NCBI GenBank assembly: GCA_900556555.1
Contig: USPF01000015.1
Location: 1 to 42,084 of the forward strand
DNA: 42,084 bases
Reading direction: 5' to 3'
Source: an uncultured Blautia sp.
GTDB lineage: Bacteria; Bacillota; Clostridia; Lachnospirales; Lachnospiraceae
In this document: in pieces, positions 16,813-24,665 of the stretch
How positions within the stretch are numbered: the first letter of the stretch is position 1
Layout of the letters: each line of letters starts with the position of its first letter
The notes under the pieces: model-generated
The model's database searches: none
Told to the model about the DNA's origin: nothing
What the model saw: only the letters and a program-made list of their open reading frames with translations
Translations under genes and position numbers: made by a program

Positions 16813-18291
16813 TTAAGCAAATGGATTTTCTGTTGGATATAAGGTTCCTTTTGGCTGATTGTAGTTAATCTCATCCACTTCAACGCCCAGGTATTTGAAT
16901 ACTTCATACAGAGCTTTTCCAAAATGTCCAAATGCAACAGCTCCGTGATGTGGATAATTCTTTTCAATCAGAACATGACGGTAAAAACGTCCCATTTCAG
17001 GGATTGCAAAAATACCAATACCACCGAAACTCTGGGTAGCAACAGGAAGAACTTCACCCTGTGCAATGTAAGCACGAAGTTTGCAGTCTGCTGTGCTCTG
17101 AAGACGGTAGAATGTGATTTCTCCCGGAATAATATCACCTTCCAGTGTACCCTGTGTTACTTCTTCCGGCAGAGTTCTTGCCATGATCATCTGGTATTTC
17201 ATGGAGCATGCTGTCAGCTTGCTTGCTGCTGTGTTTCCACAATGGAATCCCATGAAAGTTTCTTTCTGATCATAGTTGTAATGACCTTTAATGTCATTGT
17301 TGTAAATATGTGCAGGCACGGTGTTATTAATATCCAGCAAGGTTACAGTATCCTGGCTGATAACAGTACCAATGTACTCGCTCAGGGTTCCCCAGATATC
17401 TACTTCACAGGAAACAGGAATTCCTCTGTCTGTGAGGCGGCTGTTTACATAACATGGAACGAATCCAAACTGCGTCTGGAATGCTGGCCAGCATTTTGTT
17501 GTAAGTGTCACGTATTTTCTGCAGCCTTTGTGTGCTTCTACCCAGTCTAACAGTGTAATTTCATACTGTGCTAATTTAGGCAGAACTTCAGGTTTCATAT
17601 TTCCTTCACCAAGCTCTGCTTCCATTTCTTTTACAACATCAGGAATACGTGGGTCATCTGCATGTTTGTTAAATGCTTCAAATAAGTCTAATTCAGAGTT
17701 TTCTTCGATTTCTACTCCCAGATCATACAATCTCTTGATTGGTGCATTACAAGCCAGGAAGTTTGTCGGACGTGGGCCAAAGCTAATGATCTTTAAGTTC
17801 TTTACTGCAACCAGTGCTCTTGCAATCGGTGCAAATTCGTGAATCATTTCAGCAACTTCTTCTGCTGTTCCTACTGGATATTCCGGGATATATGCTTTTA
17901 AGTTACGCAGTTTTAAGTTGTAGCTTGCATTTAACATGCCGCAGTATGCGTCACCGCGTCCCTGCACCAGGTTTTCCTCTTCTGCTGCTGCTACCACCAT
18001 AGATGGGCCATGGAAAGCTTTCACTAGCATGGTTTCTTCTGTTTCAGGTCCAAAGTTTCCAAGGTAAACAACCTGTGCATTACAGCCTGCTTCTCTTAAT
18101 TCTTTTGCTGCTTTTAACATGTCCACTTCACTTTCAACAACGGTTGGACATTCATAGATTTCTCCGTTAAAATTCTTTCTATAAGCCTCTGCAACCGCTT
18201 TTCTTCTGTTCTCAGACAGAGACATTGGGAAGCAGTCACGGCTTACTGCTACGATACCTAATTTTAATTCCGGCATGTTTGATAAATTCAT
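16813..18291 (-). CDS. L-fucose/L-arabinose isomerase family protein
   Basis: About 492 residues resembling the FucI/AraA ketol-isomerase fold. Visible parts are an N-terminal Rossmann-like region (KLGIVAVSRDCFPMSLSE, VVYLGNFGPETEETML), a middle domain, and a C-terminal domain with IPVSCEVDIWGT, GFHCGNTAAS, EGDIIPGEITFYRLQ and ENYPHHGAVAFGHFG-like segments that supply the metal-binding acidic residues and histidines of the family. Substrate is unknown: with a xylulokinase downstream, conversion of a pentose or deoxy sugar to a ketose for phosphorylation is likely. The start at 18289-18291 follows AGGAGG; the earlier ATG overlaps the RBS. Confidence 0.88.
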   Translation of the reverse strand: MNLSNMPELKLGIVAVSRDCFPMSLSENRRKAVAEAYRKNFNGEIYECPTVVESEVDMLKAAKELREAGCNAQVVYLGNFGPETEETMLVKAFHGPSMVVAAAEEENLVQGRGDAYCGMLNASYNLKLRNLKAYIPEYPVGTAEEVAEMIHEFAPIARALVAVKNLKIISFGPRPTNFLACNAPIKRLYDLGVEIEENSELDLFEAFNKHADDPRIPDVVKEMEAELGEGNMKPEVLPKLAQYEITLLDWVEAHKGCRKYVTLTTKCWPAFQTQFGFVPCYVNSRLTDRGIPVSCEVDIWGTLSEYIGTVISQDTVTLLDINNTVPAHIYNNDIKGHYNYDQKETFMGFHCGNTAASKLTACSMKYQMIMARTLPEEVTQGTLEGDIIPGEITFYRLQSTADCKLRAYIAQGEVLPVATQSFGGIGIFAIPEMGRFYRHVLIEKNYPHHGAVAFGHFGKALYEVFKYLGVEVDEINYNQPKGTLYPTENPFA

Positions 18292-18318
18292 ACTTTTTTC
18301 CTCCTGCATTTTGCTTGA

Positions 18319-18936
18319 TTATTCTACTGATAAGTTTTCACCCTTGAGTCCTTCAAAAGCCCCTTCTATTTTTGCATCTTTATGTGCAATGAGCCATTTA
18401 TTTCTGGCAAACAGCAATTTATCTTCTTCTGTGTTACTCTGACACTGTGGAGCCTCTGTGTTGGTTCCTTTTGGCAGAATCACTGCGGTACAGAATTTAT
18501 TTCCATTTACATTACACGGTGCATAGTGAAGGGTAGTTGCATAAACTTCTACAACGGTTCCTGCCGGTACCAGAAATGCTTCCATTTTTGAAGTTTCATA
18601 AGTACCATCTGCTTCCACATCCTGCTCTTTTCCCAGGATAAGAATCAGGTCGGTCAGTGCTACATTGACCTCAGAATCCCTGTGGTATTCTACAGCATTT
18701 AAAAGCACATTGCTTCCATTGCAATAACCTGCCTGAATGGGCATTCCACCATACAGACTATATGCGATTTTTTTCACACTTGGACATGCTTCCAGCTTTT
18801 CATCGGAAGCAACATAAATCACATCATCCGGCTTTGGTGTCTCCTTTAAGGCTTCCAGCAAATCCGATACATCCAGGCCTTTAACCACTTTTCCATAAGC
18901 CTTAAATGCCTCATCTGCCACATTTAAAATCTTCAT
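18319..18936 (-). CDS. DUF4867 family protein (cupin-like)
   Basis: About 205 residues, soluble. It resembles the DUF4867 family found beside sugar isomerase/kinase genes in Firmicutes. The middle has a cupin-like pattern: EYHRDSEVNVALTDLILILG, then FLVPAGTVVEVYATTLHYAPC, with histidine and glutamate residues that could bind a metal. A role as a sugar epimerase, mutarotase or lyase can be imagined but is not shown. It is first in the operon, 27 bases before the isomerase start. AAGGAGG sets the start; GTG at 18939 is one codon earlier and equally possible. Confidence 0.82.
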   Translation of the reverse strand: MKILNVADEAFKAYGKVVKGLDVSDLLEALKETPKPDDVIYVASDEKLEACPSVKKIAYSLYGGMPIQAGYCNGSNVLLNAVEYHRDSEVNVALTDLILILGKEQDVEADGTYETSKMEAFLVPAGTVVEVYATTLHYAPCNVNGNKFCTAVILPKGTNTEAPQCQSNTEEDKLLFARNKWLIAHKDAKIEGAFEGLKGENLSVE

Positions 18937-18957
18937 CACACCCTAAACCTCCTTAAT

Positions 18958-18976
18958 TAGTTTAGTCATTAAACTA
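18958..18976. promoter_or_regulatory. Palindromic operator-like site in the DUF4867-isomerase-xylB promoter
   Basis: TAGTTTA (18958-18964), GTCAT, TAAACTA (18970-18976). It starts about at the expected +1, a classic repressor position. The arms resemble operators of ROK-family XylR repressors (TTAGTTT...AAACTAA type). No regulator gene is adjacent. Confidence 0.65.
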
Positions 18977-18982
18977 TATATT

Positions 18983-19011
18983 ATGCTAACATTTGTATCT
19001 AAAAAAATCAA
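18983..19011 (-). promoter_or_regulatory. Promoter of the DUF4867-isomerase-xylB operon
   Basis: TTGATT (19006-19011) and TAGCAT (18983-18988) on the minus strand, separated by 17 bases. The palindrome lies directly downstream. Confidence 0.65.
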
Positions 19012-19046
19012 GTCGTTTTTCCAAAAAACCTGTTGTAATTTTACAC

Positions 19047-19092
19047 AAAAAAAGAGAAGCATCATAGGGCATAATTCCTATTAGGCTTCTCT
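19047..19092 (-). terminator. Terminator after the binding lipoprotein gene
   Basis: AGAGAAGC (19053-19060) and GCTTCTCT (19085-19092), followed on the minus strand by seven T. Confidence 0.88.
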
Positions 19093-19133
19093 TGCATCTG
19101 CAGCACTGAAACATACAAAATTTCAGCATATCC

Positions 19134-19685
19134 TTATTCCGATATGATAATATCCTTCTCAAAATATTTTTCTGAAAGTTCTTTCAGGCTTCCGTCATTT
19201 CTCATCATCTGAAGCTTTGCTTCCAGCTCATCTTTCATCAGATTATATTTCTTAGTAAACACAGCAATTTTCGTATATTTTGAAGTAATTCCTGTCCTGT
19301 CACTCACAGAGGAAATATCTGCATATGGTGTTGTATGTTCATAATGGGTATCGTTCCAATCTGATATTCCCACTGCTGAAATCACACAGTCGTACAAGTC
19401 TGCATCCAGAGATTTCAGTAAATTTTTTTCTGATGTATCCACAATCTCCAGCTCCAGATTTAACTTGTCTGCCAGTTTCTGTGCTACTTCTACCTCAAAT
19501 CCCTCAGGATTACTGGTCTCTTCTGACAAATAACACATAGATGGAATATCAAGATTCATTCCCACCCTCAGAACACCCTGTGTAACTGGTTTTGCCTCTC
19601 TTAATTTCATATCATCACAGGCTGCCAGCCCAATCATAAGAATGACTGCTGCCAATACTGCCATGCTTTTCTTTATTATTTTCAT
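19134..19685 (-). CDS. Shortened amino-acid ABC-type solute-binding lipoprotein
   Basis: About 183 residues, against roughly 250-280 for family 3 solute-binding proteins. It has a lipoprotein signal (MKIIKKSMAVLAAVILMIGLAAC, lipobox ending at the cysteine), then the start of lobe 1 (GVLRVGMNLDIPSMCY, EGFEVEVAQKLADKLNLELEIV, YDCVISAVGIS, TTPYADIS). After that the usual second-lobe sequence of about 80-100 residues is missing and the protein jumps to the C-terminal helices (DELEAKLQMMRNDGSLKELSEKYF). No ABC permease or ATPase is next to it. It could be a sensor, a decayed gene or a small binding protein. The first in-frame start (TTG) lies on a promoter -35 box, so I use the ATG at 19683-19685. 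Confidence 0.8.
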   Translation of the reverse strand: MKIIKKSMAVLAAVILMIGLAACDDMKLREAKPVTQGVLRVGMNLDIPSMCYLSEETSNPEGFEVEVAQKLADKLNLELEIVDTSEKNLLKSLDADLYDCVISAVGISDWNDTHYEHTTPYADISSVSDRTGITSKYTKIAVFTKKYNLMKDELEAKLQMMRNDGSLKELSEKYFEKDIIISE

Positions 19686-19728
19686 ATCTGCAATCCATTC
19701 CTTTTTGCTGATTGATTTTATCCATTTC

Positions 19729-19757
19729 ACCTTACCATGTACGACTGTTTTTGTCAA
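19729..19757 (-). promoter_or_regulatory. Likely promoter of the binding lipoprotein gene
   Basis: Perfect TTGACA (19752-19757) with 17 bases to a weaker TAAGGT (19729-19734) on the minus strand. Position is suitable for the ATG at 19685. Confidence 0.5.
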
Positions 19758-19852
19758 AGGATTCCTTTTCTTGCTCTTGTAAAAGAATTTTTCAAATGGT
19801 ATGATAAGAACTGAGAAACATAAGAAAAAGAAAAGAAAAGAAAGGGTAAGAC

Positions 19853-20782
19853 ATGAAAAACTGGAACGGAAAGCCTTACTACTCTTTTGACTATATGTTG
19901 AAAGAACGATTTGCAGGAAAAGTTTATAAAGTTGCCTTAAACGGCGGTATGACCTGTCCCAACCGGGATGGAACCCTTGGAAACCGGGGCTGTATTTTCT
20001 GCAGTGCCGGCGGTTCCGGAGATTTTGCAGGAAACAGACAAGATTCCATCACCAGACAGATTGAGCTGCAGGCTGCAAGACTTCGTGAAAAACGTCACGC
20101 ATCCAGTTTCATTGCTTACTTTCAGGCATATACAAACACTTATGCACCTGTGGAATATTTACGCAGTATCTATACAGAGGCGATTTCTCATCCTGACGTG
20201 GTTGCAGTTTCTATAGGAACCCGGCCGGACTGCCTGGGTGATGATGTTCTTGATCTGCTGGAAGAACTGAACCGTCAAAAACCGGTATGGGTAGAACTGG
20301 GGCTTCAGACCATCCATGAAAAAACAGCCTCTTATATCCGCCGTGGATACCCCCTCTCCTGCTTTGAGAAAGCTGTGGCAAATCTCCGCAAAAGAAATCT
20401 GGAGGTTATTGTACACACCATTCTCGGACTTCCGGGAGAAACCAATGAGGATATCTTAGAAACCATAGAATATCTGAATCATCAAGATGTTCAGGGAATC
20501 AAGCTGCAGCTTCTCCATGTTTTAAAAGGAACGGATCTGGCCGCTGACTATCTGGCCGGAAAATTTTCCGTTTACACCATGGAAGAGTATCTGAATCTGA
20601 TCATGGATTGTCTGGAGCATCTATCCCCAGATATCGTGGTACACCGTCTCACAGGTGATGGTCCAAAAGACCTGCTCATAGCCCCAAGCTGGAGCAGTGC
20701 CAAAAAAACAGTACTGAACAACCTGCATCACCAGTGTAAAATCAATGGTGTTTATCAGGGAAAACAATATAAGGAGGAATAA
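19853..20782 (+). CDS. TIGR01212 family radical SAM protein (YtqA/YhcC type)
   Basis: A 309-residue radical S-adenosylmethionine protein. The iron-sulfur ligands are in MTCPNRDGTLGNRGCIFC, a spaced C...CxxC arrangement typical of the TIGR01212/YhcC group, related to Elp3-like proteins. Further signatures are AYFQAYTNTYAP, SIGTRPDC, VWVELGLQTIH, TILGLPGET and KLQLLHVLKGTDLA. The reaction is not established for the family. RBS AAAGGGTAAG sets the start. The next gene begins three bases after its stop, so both are one unit. Confidence 0.92.
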   Translation: MKNWNGKPYYSFDYMLKERFAGKVYKVALNGGMTCPNRDGTLGNRGCIFCSAGGSGDFAGNRQDSITRQIELQAARLREKRHASSFIAYFQAYTNTYAPVEYLRSIYTEAISHPDVVAVSIGTRPDCLGDDVLDLLEELNRQKPVWVELGLQTIHEKTASYIRRGYPLSCFEKAVANLRKRNLEVIVHTILGLPGETNEDILETIEYLNHQDVQGIKLQLLHVLKGTDLAADYLAGKFSVYTMEEYLNLIMDCLEHLSPDIVVHRLTGDGPKDLLIAPSWSSAKKTVLNNLHHQCKINGVYQGKQYKEE

Positions 20783-20785
20783 AAA

Positions 20786-21298
20786 ATGTCAGAACCTCTT
20801 ACACTTTACAAGTTAATCATTCTCTATATGCTGGAAAAGGTAGATTTTCCTCTTACAAATGCTCAAATTTCCGGGTTCGTGCTGGATAAAGGATATACCA
20901 ATTATTTTCATCTTCAGCAGGCTATTTCCGAATTAATTGATTCTAAATTGATTCAGGATAAAACCGTCAGAAATACCTCTTACTACGAGATTACAGAGCG
21001 TGGGCAAAAGACCCTTTCCTACTTTGAGGATCAGATTTCTGATGGCATCAAAAAAGACATCTCCGATTTCTTCAAAGAAAATACCGTACGTATGCGGGAA
21101 GAATTGTCTGCTGTAGCCGATTATTTTAAAAGTGAAACAGAAGGATATCATGTACGCTGCAGTCTGAAACGTGAAAATTTTACTATTGTGGACTTAACTA
21201 TTGCAGTTCCCACCGAGGAAGCTGCTGCTGCTGTGTGTATGAACTGGAAAAACAAGAGTCAGGATATCTACGAAAATCTAATTGATCTATTGTTATAA
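20786..21298 (+). CDS. DUF4364 family protein
   Basis: A 170-residue soluble protein of the DUF4364 family of clostridia. The N-terminal half (about 1-75) looks like a winged helix: KLIILYMLEKVDFPLTNAQISGFVL, then a recognition-like helix YFHLQQAISELIDSKLI and a wing with YYEITERGQKTLSYF. The C-terminal half is alpha/beta with RCSLKRENFTIVDLTIAV. A transcription factor is plausible. Strong AAGGAGG before the ATG. It probably shares a transcript with the radical SAM gene. Confidence 0.87.
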   Translation: MSEPLTLYKLIILYMLEKVDFPLTNAQISGFVLDKGYTNYFHLQQAISELIDSKLIQDKTVRNTSYYEITERGQKTLSYFEDQISDGIKKDISDFFKENTVRMREELSAVADYFKSETEGYHVRCSLKRENFTIVDLTIAVPTEEAAAAVCMNWKNKSQDIYENLIDLLL

Positions 21299-21308
21299 AA
21301 ATCGAAAA

Positions 21309-21329
21309 GGGATGGTTCAAGACCATCCC
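21309..21329. terminator. Bidirectional terminator between DUF4364 and the ABC operon
   Basis: GGGATGGT (21309-21316), loop of five, ACCATCCC (21322-21329). The minus-strand side is followed by CTTTTCGATTTTTAT, so it serves mainly the convergent ABC operon. Confidence 0.8.
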
Positions 21330-21335
21330 CTATAT

Positions 21336-22049
21336 TTATTCCAGAGCTGCCAAAAGCAGCTCTTTTGTATATTCTGTTTTTGGATTTTCAAAGAGTTCTT
21401 CTGTCTCTCCTTCTTCCAGAATCTGTCCATCTTTCATGACCAGCACCCGGTCGCACATCTGATAAATCACATTCAAATCATGAGAAATAAACAAAACAGA
21501 CAGTTTCATCTCTTCCTGAAGCTGTACGATCAATTCCATGATCTGACGCTGTATGGTGACATCAAGTGCTGACACCGGCTCATCTGCAATTATGAATTTT
21601 GCTCCCTGAATCAATGCTGCCGCTATGCTCACACGCTGTCTCTGTCCACCACTTAGCTCTCTCGGATATCGTTTGAGATACTCTGGTGAAAGACCTACTT
21701 TTTCTGCCATTTCCAGCACTTTCTGCTTTCTTTCCTCTTTCGGGATTTTTTGCATTCTAAGAGGTTCTTCCAAAATCCACGAAATCCTTTTAGATGGATT
21801 CAGGGAAGAAAACGGATCTTGAAAAATCATCTGCGGCATCTTTGTGTAATGGCAGATTTCTCCTGCATCCGGCTTCACAAATCCAAGAATCACCTTAGAC
21901 AAAGTGGACTTGCCACAGCCACTCTCCCCCACAAGTCCCAGAATTTCATCCTCTCTTACTTCCAGAGAAATATCCTTTAAGACTTGTTTTTCCTCTTTTT
22001 CATCTTTATAGGAGGCACTTACATGTTTTACTTCTAATATCTTTTTCAT
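21336..22049 (-). CDS. Peptide/nickel-family ABC transporter, second ATPase
   Basis: A 237-residue ATPase of the DppF/OppF/NikE group. Walker [14 protein letters not shown]-loop region [12 protein letters not shown], signature [12 protein letters not shown], Walker [13 protein letters not shown] and the switch histidine in FISHDL. It ends soon after the ATPase core and lacks the C-terminal extension common in oligopeptide Opp/Dpp ATPases, as in NikE or CntF. The ATG overlaps the stop of the previous gene (ATGA), so the two ATPases are translationally coupled. Confidence 0.93.
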   Translation of the reverse strand: MKKILEVKHVSASYKDEKEEKQVLKDISLEVREDEILGLVGESGCGKSTLSKVILGFVKPDAGEICHYTKMPQMIFQDPFSSLNPSKRISWILEEPLRMQKIPKEERKQKVLEMAEKVGLSPEYLKRYPRELSGGQRQRVSIAAALIQGAKFIIADEPVSALDVTIQRQIMELIVQLQEEMKLSVLFISHDLNVIYQMCDRVLVMKDGQILEEGETEELFENPKTEYTKELLLAALE

Positions 22050-22867
22050 GTCCTGTCTCCTCTCTTTCTTTTCCGCAGAGATGTTCTTCTGTTGGGAATA
22101 GCTGCCAGCAGTTTTCTTGTGTATTCCTCCTGCGGTGCTTCAAAAACTCTGGTAATTTCCCCTGATTCTACAACTTCCCCCTGGTTCATAACAATCACCC
22201 GGTTGCAAAGGTGGCGGATCACGCCAAGGTCATGAGAAATAAATAAAATCCCAGTATGATGGATTTCATTCATTTTCTTTAACAACTTCAATATCTGAGC
22301 CTGTATGGTCACATCCAGCGCTGTGGTAGGCTCGTCAGCAATTAACAGTCTCGGTTCTGTCACAAGTGCCGCTGCAATCATAACTCTTTGACGCATACCT
22401 CCTGATAGCTGATGAGGATATTTTTCAAAAAGAACTTCCGGCTCCGGCAATTCAACTTCCCGCATCATCTCCAGAACCTTTTTTTTCCGTTCTTCTCCTG
22501 TCATCTGTGTGTGTAGCTTTAATCCCTCTTCCATCTGCTCACCTATGGTCAAGACCGGGTTTAAAGAAGTCATAGGCTCCTGGAAAATCATACTGATTTC
22601 CTTCCCCCGGATTTTTTCCATCTCCTCCTGAGACAATCCTGCCAGATTTTTTCCCTGAAATAAAATTTCCCCGGAAGCGATTTTTTCATGGCTTTTTAAA
22701 AGCTGCAGAATAGAAAGAGCCGTCTGGGTCTTACCTGAGCCAGATTCCCCCACGATTCCCAGGATCTCCCCTTCCTCCATATCAAAGGACACCTGCCTGG
22801 TCACCTGGGTAGGCGGAATTGTATCATGAAATTCCAGATTCAGATTCTTCACTTCTAATAATTTCAT
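22046..22867 (-). CDS. Peptide/nickel-family ABC transporter, first ATPase
   Basis: About 273 residues, DppD/OppD/NikD group. Walker [26 protein letters not shown], signature [12 protein letters not shown], Walker [13 protein letters not shown] and [13 protein letters not shown]. It stops soon after [12 protein letters not shown], so the oligopeptide C-terminal domain is absent. The start is the ATG at 22865-22867, just after the permease stop; GTG four codons earlier lies within the RBS area. Confidence 0.93.
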   Translation of the reverse strand: MKLLEVKNLNLEFHDTIPPTQVTRQVSFDMEEGEILGIVGESGSGKTQTALSILQLLKSHEKIASGEILFQGKNLAGLSQEEMEKIRGKEISMIFQEPMTSLNPVLTIGEQMEEGLKLHTQMTGEERKKKVLEMMREVELPEPEVLFEKYPHQLSGGMRQRVMIAAALVTEPRLLIADEPTTALDVTIQAQILKLLKKMNEIHHTGILFISHDLGVIRHLCNRVIVMNQGEVVESGEITRVFEAPQEEYTRKLLAAIPNRRTSLRKRKRGDRT

Positions 22868-22868
22868 C

Positions 22869-23675
22869 TTACTTCCCACCTTTCTGCAAAAGCCCGTCGC
22901 TGATCAGAGAACATCCAAGAGCCAGAAGAATCACAGCCAGACCCGGAAAGATTGCACACCAGGGTGCACTTACCAGATAGGTTTGAGCTTCCGACAGCAT
23001 TCTTCCCAGAGAAGCATCTGGCGGCTGCACACCGATTCCCAGGTAGCTCATACCAGCTTCTGCCAGAACTGCATTATTGAACCCAATAGCAGTCATGGAC
23101 AGGACTGCCGGCAAGGTATTTGGAAGAATGTGCACAAACATGATCCTCAGATGGGAAACTCCCATAAGCCTTGCACTTTTTACATAGTCCATTTCCTTCT
23201 GGCTTAGAAATTCACTTCTGGTAATTCTGGCAAAGCTGGGAACAAAAATCACCGCCAGAGCCAAAATCACGTTATATTTTCCTGACCCCAGAATGCTGAT
23301 AAAAACAAGTGCAAGTAAAATATGCGGAAAAGAAAAGACCGCATCATTAAAACGCATCAAAATTTCGTCTGCCCAGCCTCCGAAATATCCGGTGAATGCT
23401 CCCACCAGGATTCCGGTTCCACCGCCTAACACTACCGTGGCAGCAGCTACCAGGAAAGTCGTGCCTGTTCCCTTTAATACCCGGCTAAATACATCTCTTC
23501 CGAAATGATCACATCCAAACAGATGAGCCAGAGACGGGGCTGCAAACTTTGCACTTCCATTCATGGCATCCGGGTCATAGGGGGTATAGAAGATTCCCAC
23601 AAGAAGAAAGAGGAACATAAAAAGGGTGATGGAAACACCCAGAAGCAAGTAATAATTTTTCTGTTTTTTCTTCAT
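22869..23675 (-). CDS. Peptide/nickel-family ABC transporter permease (DppC/NikC type)
   Basis: About 268 residues with six predicted membrane spans. An N-terminal extension with LVGIFYTPYDPDAMN, the FGCDHFGRDVFSRVLKGT loop typical of DppC/OppC, and the ATPase-contact EAA loop (SEFLSQKEMDYVKSARLMGVS) support the call. The ATG at 23673-23675 follows GAGGGTGGG. It lies 13 bases after the first permease gene. Confidence 0.93.
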   Translation of the reverse strand: MKKKQKNYYLLLGVSITLFMFLFLLVGIFYTPYDPDAMNGSAKFAAPSLAHLFGCDHFGRDVFSRVLKGTGTTFLVAAATVVLGGGTGILVGAFTGYFGGWADEILMRFNDAVFSFPHILLALVFISILGSGKYNVILALAVIFVPSFARITRSEFLSQKEMDYVKSARLMGVSHLRIMFVHILPNTLPAVLSMTAIGFNNAVLAEAGMSYLGIGVQPPDASLGRMLSEAQTYLVSAPWCAIFPGLAVILLALGCSLISDGLLQKGGK

Positions 23676-23688
23676 GTTTCCCACCCTC

Positions 23689-24633
23689 TCATTTCTTCAT
23701 ACGGATTCTCGGGTCGATTCTGCCATACAGCATATCCACCAAAAAGTTAATGATTACTACCAAAGCTGCGATAATCACCAGGATTCCCTGAACCACCGGA
23801 TAATCCCGGTTGGAAATAGATGAAATCAGCAGGCTTCCCATACCAGGAATTGTAAACACCTGCTCAATGATAATACTGTTTGCAATAATGTCTGCTATGG
23901 TCATTCCCCAAAAGGTCAGAACCGGAAGCAATGCATTTTTCAACACATGATGATACATCACTCTTGTTTTTCCGTTTCCTCTGGCGTATGCGGTACGGAC
24001 ATAATCTGCATCCATCTGAGACAACACAGAACTTCTGAGCATCTTCACACCCATAGCGGCTCTTGGAAGAGCAATGGCTACAGCAGGTGCAAGAAGATAT
24101 CCCAGAAATCCGGTGAAATCTTCTGAAACCGACACATACGCTCCTGGTGTAAACCATTTCAGGACCAGGCCAAACACATAGGTCAGCAAAATTCCAATAA
24201 AGAATCCCGGTACCGACATTACAATCTGATTAAGCACCACCAGAATCTTGTCCAGTATTTTCCCTTCATGCTGGGCAGTAAAAATACCCAGTGGAACAGA
24301 CAGAAGCAAAATCAGCAAAAATGACAAAATCGTCAGTGCAGCTGTCACCGGTACCTTATCCCTGATCAGATTCTTTACTGGCATAGAATAACTAAAGGAT
24401 TCTCCCATATCACCTGTGAGAAACTTTCCAAGCCATGTTCCATACCTGACCAATACCGGCTCATCCAGCCCCATTTCTTTTTGCAAAGCCTCCACCTGTT
24501 CCCTGGTGGCTTCTGTTCCTAATTTTGACAGTGCCGCATCTCCCGGGATTACAGAAAAGGCCAGAAAAGACAGGAAGGAGACAATTAACAATGTGATAAT
24601 GAGAGTTCCTGTTTTTTTAAGTACGTATTTCAT
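23689..24633 (-). CDS. Peptide/nickel-family ABC transporter permease (DppB/NikB type)
   Basis: A 314-residue membrane protein with six predicted spans and the family start MKYVLKKTGTLIITLLIVSFLSF (in part), the large loop GLDEPVLVRYGTWLGKFLTGDMGESFSY and the EAA loop SSVLSQMDADYVRTAYARGN. The length equals that of NikB. RBS AAGGAGAAAG. It lies 32 bases downstream of the binding protein gene in the order A-B-C-D-F. Confidence 0.94.
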   Translation of the reverse strand: MKYVLKKTGTLIITLLIVSFLSFLAFSVIPGDAALSKLGTEATREQVEALQKEMGLDEPVLVRYGTWLGKFLTGDMGESFSYSMPVKNLIRDKVPVTAALTILSFLLILLLSVPLGIFTAQHEGKILDKILVVLNQIVMSVPGFFIGILLTYVFGLVLKWFTPGAYVSVSEDFTGFLGYLLAPAVAIALPRAAMGVKMLRSSVLSQMDADYVRTAYARGNGKTRVMYHHVLKNALLPVLTFWGMTIADIIANSIIIEQVFTIPGMGSLLISSISNRDYPVVQGILVIIAALVVIINFLVDMLYGRIDPRIRMKK

Positions 24634-24665
24634 CTTCCGTCTTTCTCCTTTTCTTTTTCTTACGC

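Noticed and set aside
19686..19757. Longer N-terminus for the binding lipoprotein from a TTG start
   Set aside because: The extra residues would precede the signal peptide and the TTG is part of a TTGACA promoter element.
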